This document shows, one piece after another, positions 22,510 through 32,732 of a stretch of DNA of 64,000 nt. How positions within the stretch are numbered: the first letter of the stretch is position 1; each line of letters starts with the position of its first letter. The position numbers were made by a program, and so were the translations under genes. The notes beneath the pieces were generated by a model that saw only the letters and a program-made list of their open reading frames with translations, was not told where the DNA came from and did not search any database. The stretch lies in NCBI GenBank assembly GCA_949317995.1, contig OX439045.1:41497693-41561692 (forward strand). Reading direction: 5' to 3'. The DNA comes from Acholoe squamosa (taxonomy: Eukaryota; Annelida; Polychaeta; Phyllodocida; Polynoidae).

Positions 22510-23640
22510 ACGTTAAGATCCATATCTTTAGATATTTTCTCTATGCACTTGAGTGTTGCAATTTGATATTTTAATGCAACCCTGGTGGATAAAGGTGACA
22601 AGGAGGCATATGCACATCATTACGACTACATTCCCACTTAGCAAAGAGGCGTTCTTGTTTTCTGTATACAGACTATCTTTAAATCACATAAGCAAGGCCT
22701 CTTGATTAAAAAGCACCTTTTCAATGGTTTCAATGTAAAACAAACATTTCCTCGCCAAGTAGGTTTGGTAAAATCTATCAATGCACTGTGCAGTACTTAC
22801 AGGTTTGATATTGCAGTGAACCAAATCATAGGGCTGTATGTTCATACACGAGATGGCAGGCACAGGAAGCATACAGACACCAGATATCACAGAGATCTAT
22901 TTAAGGACACCATGAGATCATGATTCCTTATGTTTGTTACTTGGGAATTTTACTTAGCTAGGTGTACAATAGCTATTTACCCTTAAAAGATAACAGGCTT
23001 GTCACCATCAGGCGGTTGCATTCAATAAATCCATAATAATGTGGTGATAATTTTTTATATCTTTACCTTTAACCATATATAGGGCACAAAAATCCTTTGC
23101 AATTTGCAGAGTTTGTTTCCGGGGTACTGCATCTTTGGCCTTGCATGAATCATATGTTCCAAAAATACACTTGAGTCTGCACGAAATGTTGGTAGACACC
23201 CCATCCACCCACCCATGGAACCACAGCACACACACCCCCACCATCTCCAGGTGTTTGATACAAAGGAGTAGGAGACATGTGGGACCATTATTTGTTAAAA
23301 GCAAGAATAATCGGCATTAGCAATAGTAGAATTATATTTGAACAGTATTATCAATAGGGGCTTGACATGGGGGGTGTTATCATTAGTAACATTCCTTAGG
23401 CCTTACTTGTATTATCATCTATGTGTGCATTCATTATAATTATATGTATGAAAGGGTACTAGTAGATACAATTCACCCTCCAGGGACCTACCTGCTAGCC
23501 ATTTCTCAAACGCTACGATCCTACCCCTCTCCCTCCAATTTTAACCTCCCCTACGATCCAGTCCAATCGTAATGATTGACCCTGGGTGATTATGTATTAC
23601 CTACGATTGCCTATTCAAATGCATGCCCTTTACCTCTATA
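22510..23640. other. Gene-free stretch
   Basis: Short frames only, none with recognisable features. Immediately left of the triple element. Confidence 0.4.
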
Positions 23641-23646
23641 TCTGCA

Positions 23647-24407
23647 CCAGGAGGTTAATTCAAAACATCCTGGGATTGCAACCTCAGCGATCTTAGGAAT
23701 TATTCTACCTTATCCTATTAAGCGATCTTAAGATTAGACTGCGTTCACATTTACTAGTCAGCACTAAGATCGCATCAATCTTAGCCTCAGCCCTCCTACA
23801 CTATTCCAAGAAGTACTGGGGAAAGAGTGGCACAGGGGAAAGAGTCCCAAAATAAAGGAATAGCTGTGGAGACACTCTTCTTCACAACAGTGTTTATACC
23901 ATCGTTCCCTGTCCCCATTTGGACTAACAAAAGAGCACAGGGTGCAGTTGACCCCCGTACAGTATTTAAGAGTTGTTCCCATGAACGTATGATTTATGCT
24001 TGCCTATTAGAAGCATTGTGCCCTTCCCCCAGGACAAAGAGAGAGAAGGGAAGAATTACCTTACAGTGCACTTAACGCATGAGTAGCCCTAAGAGCCCTC
24101 AAGGACACTCAGCAAATGTCCTCCCTCCCCTCTATATATATGTATGCAGCAGGCTATTCACTCTTTCGATCAGGAGTGTTCCCTGTAAGTGCTCTTGTAC
24201 TCAGGTGAAACCACTATGCAATTCTTTCATTAAGATCGCAGTGATCTTAGTGCTGGAAAAGGAATAGTGAAGTGATCCCAGGACTTGCTATGTTGACAGG
24301 CCTGCAACCACTGCATTAGATAGGGTAGACCAGCCAGGTCTTATGATATGTGCCTACACTAAGATCGCTGGGGTTGCGATCCCAGGATGTTTGGAATTAA
24401 GCTCCTG
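23647..24407 (+). mobile_element. 760-bp inverted-repeat element, copy 1
   Basis: The termini read CCAGGAGSTTAATTC followed by AAAACATCCTGGGAT, and are inverted at the other end (roughly 50 bp each). Inside lie several small palindromes of the form AAGATCG..CGATCTTAG. Copies 2 and 3 follow in reverse orientation. No transposase is encoded. A 69-residue frame inside is shared among copies but looks neutral. Confidence 0.75.
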
Positions 24408-24449
24408 TCATAGTGATTGACCCTGTAAAATCAAGAATTCCCTTCCAAT

Positions 24450-25212
24450 CCAGGAGCTTAATTCAAAACATCCTGGGATCCCAACACCAGCGATCTTAGT
24501 GTAGGCACATATAATAAGACCTGGCTGGTCTACCCTATGTAATGCAGTGGTTGCAGGCCTGTCCAGAATAGCTAGTCCTGGGATCACTTCACTATTCCAT
24601 TTCCACCACTAAGATCACTGCGATCTTAGTGAAAGAAATGCATAGTGGGTTCACCTGAGTACAGAGCACTTACAGGGAACACTCCTGATCGAAAGAGTGA
24701 ATAGCCTGCTGCATACATAAAGAGGGGAGGGAGGACGTTTGCTGAGTGTCCTTGAGGCCGGGCCTTGAGGGCTCTTAGGGCTACTCATGCATTAAGTGCA
24801 CTGTAAGGTAATTCTTCCCTTCTCTCTCCTTGTCCTCTGGGGGGCACAATGCTTCTAATAGGCAAGCATAAATCATACATTCATGGGAACAACTCTTGAA
24901 TACTGTACGGGGGTCAACTGCACCCTGTGCTCTTTTGTTAGCCCATATGGGGACGGGGAACGATGGTATAAGCACTCTTGTGAAGAAGAGTGACTCCACA
25001 GCTATTCCTTTATTTTGGGACTCTTACCCCTGTGCCTAGTCAGTTCTTCTTGGAATAGTGTAGGAGGGCTGAGGCTAAGATCGATGCGATCTTAGTGCTG
25101 GCTAGGATATGTGAACCCAGTCAACTCTTAAGATCGCTTAATAGGATAAGGCTGATTTATTCCTAAGATCACTGGGGTCGTGATCCCAGGATGTTTTGAA
25201 TTAAGCTCCAGG
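24450..25212 (-). mobile_element. 760-bp inverted-repeat element, copy 2
   Basis: Reverse-oriented copy of the element at 23647, 42 bp away, so copies 1 and 2 form a very large palindrome. It is nearly identical to copy 3. The shared internal frame carries a frameshift here. Confidence 0.75.
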
Positions 25213-25265
25213 CCAGGTCAGTACGATTTGGGGGTGCTCAAAACTTAGCTTCTGAGAAATGACTT

Positions 25266-26018
25266 CCTGGAGCTTAATTCAAAAGATCCTGGGATCCCAA
25301 CCCCAGCGATCTTAGTGTAGGCACATATCATAAGACCTGGCTGGTCTACCCTATGTAATGCAGTGGTTGCAGGCCTGTCCAGAATAGCTAGTCCTGGGAT
25401 CACTTCACTATTCCATTTCCACCACTAAAATCATTGCGATCTTAGTGAAAGAAATGCATAGTGGTTTCACCAGGGTACAAGAGCACTTACAGGGAACACT
25501 CCTGATTGAAAGAGTGAATAGCCTGCTGCATACATAAAGAGGGGAGGGAGGACGTTTGCTGAGTGTCCTTGAGGGCTCTTAGGGCTACTCATGCGTTAAG
25601 TGCACTGTAAGGTAATTCTTCCCTTCTCTCTCTTTGTCCTGGGGGGAGGGCACAATGCTTCTAATAGGCAAGCATAAATCATACATTCATGGGAACAAAT
25701 CTTGAATACTGTATGGGGGTCAACTGCACCCTGTGCTCTTTTGTTAGCCCATATGGGGACGGGGAACGATGGTATAAGCACTCTTGTAAAGAAGAGTGAC
25801 TCCACAGCTATTCCTTTATTTTGGGACTCTTACCCCTGTGCCTAGTCAGTACTTCTTGGAATAGTGTAGGAGGGCTGAGGCTAAGATCGATGCAATCTTA
25901 GTGCTGGCTAGGATATGTGAACCCAGTCAACTCTTAAGATCTCTTAATAGGATAAGGCTGATTTATTCCTAAGATCGCTGGGGTCGTGATCCCAGGATCT
26001 TTTGAATTAAGCTCCTGG
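25266..26018 (-). mobile_element. 760-bp inverted-repeat element, copy 3
   Basis: A direct tandem neighbour of copy 2, separated by 53 bp. It shares almost all small variants with copy 2, which indicates a recent duplication or gene conversion. Confidence 0.75.
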
Positions 26019-26294
26019 TCACTGTATGTGGGGGAGGTGTCCTACTTTGTGACCTCTTTGGGGACAGCCTCGCCACCAGTTCCACAGGACCCTACACGTA
26101 GCCTTATCCCTTGGTATTACAATAGTTTTTGTCAGCCAGTGAGTGACATCTCCGATCACCTTAAGACGTAATTTTACAAAATGACCCCCCCCCCCACCTC
26201 CGAGAAAAGCCTATGCATGTGGAATGACGCATTACATTGAGAACTTACATGGACTGTATTGTATTGTATCTCGCCCCATATGGAGGTTTGGCAT

Positions 26295-26660
26295 AATACC
26301 TCGTGTATAAGGCACACCTTGCACATTCATAAGGTGCACCTCACCTATCGGGCACCCCCCCCCCCCCAAACCGAGGGAATCCTAGTGCCAACAGGCGGGA
26401 TGAATCATTTAATAATTCTCCCTATTCACAATGGGGCAACTAGTACCCATCTGTACCTCTTATCAGAGATAATTGACTGGTAACCAGCTCTAGCATCCTA
26501 TTAAATCAGTATAAGGGCACACCTGCTGGGGCTCCATTTGAATAAGTTTAGTACTGATTCATCTATAATATCCCCTGCTATAAGGTGCACCCCTAGCTTT
26601 TTTTTCTGCTTCTATAAGGCGCACCCATGGTTCATCCTCAAGTTTAAGCCGCACGTTATG
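26295..26660. repeat. Dispersed repeat with TATAAGGYGCACC motifs
   Basis: Repeats of ATAAGGTGCACC / TATAAGGCGCACCC at about 26330, 26580 and 26615, some beside C runs. Same family as 22225-22500 and 62150-62250. Confidence 0.5.
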
Positions 26661-27155
26661 TATACATGCATGTAGAGTATTACGATAGTAAGCTTTGGTA
26701 CCCCAAGGAAGGTTTCTTTTACAAAGCCCCCCCCCCCCCCAGCTGACAATAAATGACTAGGCCCTGAGGCCTGACTGTATCACTGCATTCTGAAATAGAT
26801 GTCTATTGCTACATTTTTGTTATGATTTCCAACATAAACTGTCACAGTTTTGAGTAAAAAAAAATGTAACAGTTACGATTTTAGGGGTTAGTAAACTTGA
26901 CATCTCTGCATGCTTGGTTTCTGGCCTGTGTTCTCCATCTATCATTAAAAATCGTACCTATATTAGCTGTCACCCTACTGGAGTAAGCACTACATACACA
27001 GAATAACCCTCCACACACCCGCCCTATGCAACGACCCATCTCCATCTATCCCACCTCACCTGTCCCCTCAACCCTACCCCTCCATCCACCTCACTCGTTG
27101 CCCCCAGACCCAAACCCCCAGCACCGAGTGAATGGTCCCCTTCCAACTCTTTACA
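26661..27155. other. Stretch upstream of collagen-like gene 2
   Basis: Contains a C homopolymer run (about 26727-26740) and a pyrimidine-rich tract before the promoter of the next gene. No coding region is supported. Confidence 0.4.
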
Positions 27156-27157
27156 CC

Positions 27158-27168
27158 ATATATAACAA
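27158..27168 (+). promoter_or_regulatory. Possible TATA box of collagen-like gene 2
   Basis: CCATATATAAC lies about 160 bp upstream of the ATG at 27323, after a pyrimidine-rich tract. Confidence 0.35.
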
Positions 27169-27322
27169 ATTGTGCATTCGTATATGTGCCAAAACTAAAA
27201 AGAAATAAAACAAATTAGGAAAATACACACAAGCCTTGTCCTGGGAAAGATCCGCCGAGGGGCTGGAGATGGTGCCTGTTCAGTGAGACTATACACAGGT
27301 GCACAGCAGATCTATTGGTACC

Positions 27323-27984
27323 ATGGCCTCCACACCTGTGTCCACCGTCCTTCTTGTGCTAGCACTCACAGGTATAAGCTATACATTATGATAGATGTAA
27401 TACACCATGTCTTGTTTGTATACATCATAGCAACCATTGGCAGCATAGTTATTATTGGCTGCTATATCTACCCTAAAGAATGTTGCATCAACGTTGACAA
27501 CCGGTTGATATTGTGTTGATGGTGTTGATGAATACCGTGTTGATCAACCCATCTTCATCACTTTTAATGATTTTATTTCAGTGTTGTATATACCACCATT
27601 TCAATATCCAATCAACAGTTCACATATCAACGTTAAAATAATATTGATTTCAATGTTGATTCAACGTTGTTTCGATATTGACCCAATGTTGAAACAACAT
27701 AGAAATACAAACATTGAGTAAGCACTGATGGTTAGATTTTGAATCACAGTTGATTTGATTATGTTTAGTCAACTTGCAAATTCAACTATATTTCAACCCT
27801 GAATCAACTGTTGATATGCAAACATTGCAAACGTTGCTTCAACACTGAATCAACGTTGATGTGCCCAGTGGGTAGATACTTGATTAACAGTCAGTGCCAA
27901 TTCCAGGTACATCTTTTAACCTTCGGGTTTCCTTAACATGGTAGTCCCATTTAGGCTAATGGTGTATCAGGTATTAAAATCAAT

Positions 27985-28047
<63 letters not shown>

Positions 28048-29164
28048 CAATATGTATGACGAGTATTGCATATGTATAACAGCCTCATTCAGTTACGTAA
28101 AAATCATGCACCTGTAGTATTCATTTTCATCTTCTTTTTTTTTTACCACAAGCCTATTAAGTAATGATGTGGAGTCACAAGTGGTCCCAACAGGTGCCAA
28201 TAGTTATTTGGTAGGACCGCGAGGTTTCCCAGGTGCCCCTGGTCCTCGTGGCCCTTCGGGTCCAGCAGGTATTCCTGTGGGGTGTTTCAGAAGCAGGTAA
28301 TGTTTACAACCGGTCATAAGGAGATATGATAGCAGTTTTAATAGTGATTGCAGGCTTATAACTGCATGTGTTTCTAAAGCATTACCATTATATTACTGTG
28401 TCTATAACTATATGACTGGCAAGAGATCATAATGGTTGCAGTTGTAAGTGTAGAATCTAACAGTTTTAGAAACAGATATTTAATGTTCATTATCATGTCC
28501 GACTTCTGAAACACCCCACAGGCGGTCCAGCTGGCCCTCAAGGTCCTCCTGGGCCCTTTATGGGGCCACCTGCTGCCCCTGGTCTCCCTGGGCCTCCTGG
28601 TCCTGTTGGACCATCTGGTGAATCTGGGCCAGCAGGAGTACCTGGAAGGGCAGGGACAATAGGCTTCCCTGGAAGCCCTGGACGCCTTGGTATAATAGGT
28701 GTCAAAGACAAGGATGATTGGAGCAGTGAAGAAAATGTTGTAAGTGAATGGCAGACAGTTGAGGAGGGTGACAAGAAGGACAGGCCTATGTATGGTGAGT
28801 TTATATTCAAACTAAATAAGAAAACATATACTACAATGTCATGTATGACTACTATAAGTATTGAGATTTCCAATAGTTTCAAAATAACTTTCAACCCTAT
28901 TGTATTGAAGTACAAATGTAAACATGAAACATTTGAAGAAATTGCCAAGAATCTATTCGTCCTATTAGATTCTACAAGATGAGAACAATGTTCTTTTAAT
29001 ATGATATGATAATTTTGTCTCCATCATAGGATACTACTATGTTTGTTGCAGAGGGAAAACTGGGAATTATCGCCTTGGCCATCCATGCCTTTTGGCTGGT
29101 GCTTTTCAGTATCTTTGCATGTTGGTTGGGATATATCCGTGGAGCAAAGCCAGTTTCCAACTGA
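27323..29164 (+). CDS. Collagen-like protein 2 with C-terminal membrane anchor
   Basis: Exons proposed are 27323-27371, 28194-28268, 28522-28794 and 29052-29164. All introns are phase 1 and the total is 510 bp (169 residues). Exon 1 encodes the signal peptide [16 protein letters not shown]. Exons 2 and 3 encode Gly-X-Y repeats ([35 protein letters not shown]), then an acidic spacer rich in Glu, Asp and Lys. Exon 4 encodes a transmembrane helix, [20 protein letters not shown], with tail [11 protein letters not shown]. The helix aligns with that of collagen-like protein 1 (A-I-x-x-x-W-L, C-x-x-G-x-x-R-G). The exon 2 start is the least certain point: an acceptor at 28153 is also present but would break the phase. 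AATAAA lies at 29339. The protein is inferred to be secreted or membrane-bound, with the collagen part outside the cell. Confidence 0.72.
27490..27880. repeat. AACGTTGA-rich dispersed repeat in intron 1 of collagen-like gene 2
   Basis: Dozens of imperfect ATCAACGTTGA / CAATGTTGA words on both strands. Related sequence occurs at 41600-41660 and 53075-54050. Confidence 0.55.
27988..28045. repeat. (TA)n microsatellite
   Basis: Uninterrupted TA tract within intron 1 of collagen-like gene 2. Confidence 0.95.
28275..28521. mobile_element. Intron bounded by a perfect 19-bp inverted repeat
   Basis: CTGTGGGGTGTTTCAGAAG at 28275-28293 is complemented exactly at 28503-28521. The right copy ends on the AG acceptor and the left begins six bases after the donor G. 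This is most of intron 2 (28269-28521) of collagen-like gene 2, and suggests an intron made from an inserted inverted-repeat element. Confidence 0.65.
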
Positions 29165-29338
29165 AGGCTAATTTGAATGGCCCTGTTTAATTTATTATTC
29201 AATGAAGAGAAAACAACTCTTTCCAGCCTAACAACTTCATAATATTAGCCCAATGAAAACCGTGTGTCAGGCTTACACGTAGTTCTAAGAAAACATCTAC
29301 ATACTTAGATAGTCTTCTTCATGATTTGGAATGCGATG

Positions 29339-29344
29339 AATAAA
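29339..29344 (+). terminator. Polyadenylation signal of collagen-like gene 2
   Basis: AATAAA 175 bp after the stop codon. Confidence 0.55.
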
Positions 29345-29713
29345 ATGATACTTGATCAACAGTGTTGAAGAGTTAGATTTGTTTTGTTTTTTTCCCTAAA
29401 TCTGCCTTGAAGCTGCCATCACTTTCTTTACACTTCCAATTGGTAGTAGATCATGAGTATTTCTCGTATCATTCTTGAAAGAAATCATTCCAAATGGCTG
29501 AGGGTGATAATATTATCAGAAACGCAGTATAGCCTCACTATGGCTCATACAATCATGCTTGGGGATATTTGCAATTCAGATGAACTTTTAATAAAGACTC
29601 TACTACGCCTTTTTGCAGAGGATCGCAGCTATTCTGACGAAAGCTGGCACAAACAAGCATTATACAGTGCACATTAATTATTTGTTATCAATGCGAGGTA
29701 GAAATTGAATGGT

Positions 29714-29755
<42 letters not shown>

Positions 29756-32080
29756 TTCAAACGTGTTTATTGATCGCTCCACTACGCAAAGGGGGTGATA
29801 ATATTGCGACCAAAAAATTTAGGCTCAGTTTCACTTGTTATTTTGTGTATATAAAGACATGACAGTCCCATCCTGATTGATAATACACAAATGTTGAGGT
29901 GTTTATTTATCAGAATATAATTTGATTTGTCTTTGGAATCCCTTCTGATCTTGAAATCCAACCTCTCATATATATTTGGAGTTATCCCACTCGGCCTCAT
30001 GGCTTGTTTACAGTAGATAAAAACTTTTTTTATTGCAAGTTAATTTCAGACAAACATAATCTATGGTTGATAGTACTACTTTGGAAAACAGGCAATATTT
30101 TGTATAGGAAATTCTCCATGACAACAAATAAATATCAAGATCACTTATCTTTCTGAATAGAAACGATAAACACAAAAGTACATAAACGCGTCTTAAACTC
30201 AATTAGTCTACAATGTGCATTCACCTTTTGGCAACGAAACACTTAGTGATTTCTGTAGGCAACCACTGAAATCTCTTATTTACACCCTAACGATACCAAC
30301 TGCCTACACATTAAGCATTGTCTGAACTATCTTTTGTGACAACGCAACAAAAAGTCCCGTAGTGAGCCTCTTGACATTTGAAAAAAGAAAACAAATTTCA
30401 AGATTATTTTCTCCCCCATTTCTATCCCAAATGAAATTTTGGAGTCTCTTTGTCCGTGGCCTGTTAGCTGGGGTACGTTTTGGGAACTAATATTTCAGAT
30501 ACTGACAATCGTGTTCAGAATATAATGATGCAATTCTTGCATTGAAGTTCGCCAATGCAATCACCTTTGACCTAAGCGAAAAATACAACACAACGTTAGG
30601 TTGACTTTTATATGTTTGGAATTTGGGAGTATTCAGAAATACTTTATTTAATGTAATGTCAGGGTTGTCTCTCTTTTTTGGTTACAAAAGACATGGACGT
30701 TTAGATCATATTATATTCAGAGCAAAATATGTCTGGCCAATGAACTGATGAGGATTGCAGCTGAAATACCAACATCCGCAGCAGACGACAATGTCTTTAT
30801 ATCATACCATGCTCAATCAAATCTTTACTTGTACGTGTTTAATAATATTTGGCATTCGCTAAATATTGATACCCGGAATACTGGATTGCTTCTCGTGAGA
30901 TGCTCAGTGACATTTGATCATGTCATAAAGATCTAAAACGAATGTAACAATCAGAAATCCCATAATATGTTTTAAGGCGACAATACACTCTCTGCTTTCA
31001 TGAATTATTAACAGGATTGGAAAGCCCAATTCTGTGTGCTGAAAACATCTTTCCACATGGTATTCAGCTGTGGCTCTGGCATGCATTACTATATAGAATT
31101 TTACTTTGAATTAAACTGTTCTCATTAGTCAGTGAGACTGCAGAATTTATACGTTCTTTAAGAAAACTATTCACTATTGAATTGAATTTTCCATAACTTT
31201 GTCTGAATTCATGAGAATGCCATCTAGATACATATAACATTATTTTGTGTTCATATATACATCTCATATATAATTCTTTTATTCAACTTTGCTTTGATCC
31301 CTTTTTTGGTGGATCACAACATACTCATTACCAATAAGTCTTTCTTATGATTTTATCTGCCAACAAACTTCAAAAGATACAGGTTCAATTACCCTCTTTT
31401 GTACTATGAAGTCCTATATATATGCACGGAATTCTCTTATTTATTACAAAAATATCCGCTATTCAAAATAAACAAAACAAAGTTAGTCTTCCACATAATT
31501 AACTATATAAAAATAAGAAAGAATTCACATATTCCCGTCACATAGATGCATCCTAACAGTCATACTTTCTATTTCATTCTGCATTCTGATAAATAGAGAT
31601 CTGGAAACAATAAATAGAACTATATTTAACATGCAAATGATAATGGTCGAAACAATCACCGAAGCATCTGTGTTAACAGACTTGTAGATGTCCTAGAGAT
31701 GAGAAGCACCACGAAACAATACTATGATGTACACAGGACCTCCGCTTCAGTGGTACATGGCTTTAGCTGTGGCTGCAAACAGAAGAGCAATGTGCAAAAT
31801 TATAAGACTCCTGTGAATCCAGCGGCGTCCCCATGCGGGTTGTGTGATAACTACTTGCAGACATTCACTGCACTACCCTGTGCGCCATCGCCAACTTAAC
31901 ATTACACCAGCTTAGGGTGAAAAGGTCATCTTAAACACTATTTGTGTAGTACATTTCACATAACTGTAAACAGCATATCTGTAACAAAACGTGGGGAATC
32001 ATAACATTAGGGAGGGATAATTCCATTTTGTTTTCATTTTTGAAAACCTTATGGGCAGGAAAATGGAAAAATGGGGTAGC
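29345..32080. other. Gene-free stretch between collagen-like gene 2 and the modular matrix gene
   Basis: AT-rich DNA with a (GTT)n tract at about 29711-29756. Short frames only. No gene is supported. Confidence 0.45.
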
Positions 32081-32082
32081 TT

Positions 32083-32088
32083 TTTATT
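32083..32088 (-). terminator. Candidate polyadenylation signal of the modular matrix gene
   Basis: AATAAA on the minus strand, about 650 bp after the proposed stop codon. Confidence 0.3.
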
Positions 32089-32732
32089 TCAAGATAGCAA
32101 AATTATGGTGTCAATCGTAACCAAATGTCAACAAAGGTGCTAAATTATGGGAAAACGTTGTTTCTGCATTCTAAATGTGACCATTGTTTTCTCCTAAATC
32201 TTAATATTTTAGTCACATTTACTTACATATAGCATTTAGAGCATTTATGTATAATCATTTTCTTTAATGTTATCATTTTCCACGTTTCTTCATATCCAAT
32301 TCTATGCACCAAGACAGTGTCAATGTGGATGGATAGATGCATAGTATATTTTGATTTGAGAACTTGAAGTATTCGGAATGCTGAAAACTATATGAAGAAC
32401 CCATACTTGTGATCCCTGGGTACGAAATAGTCAAATCATTATTTTGCTTTGTTTTTTTATCCGTTGGGTGAAGAAACGGAATGAAAAAAGGATAATTAGA
32501 TTTAATTCGATGGTCATCTTTTCCCCTCGACGTTATGAATGCTCGACCGTCTACCCCCTAATTGGAAAATAATCAACATAATTATTGAGCATCATGTGTG
32601 TAATCTGTAGGACTAGCACCCGTCCCAACACAACACGTCATTAGAAAATGTACCCATTTTGAACCTTCTCTGAATGCAAAATAATACGCCCGTACTAATT
32701 TACAGTTTTAATAGCTCTCTTAGCACAGATTT

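Noticed and set aside
28153-28268. Alternative, longer exon 2 of collagen-like gene 2 from the acceptor at 28152
   Set aside because: It has the better pyrimidine tract, but its phase does not fit the signal exon; the acceptor at 28193 keeps the frame.
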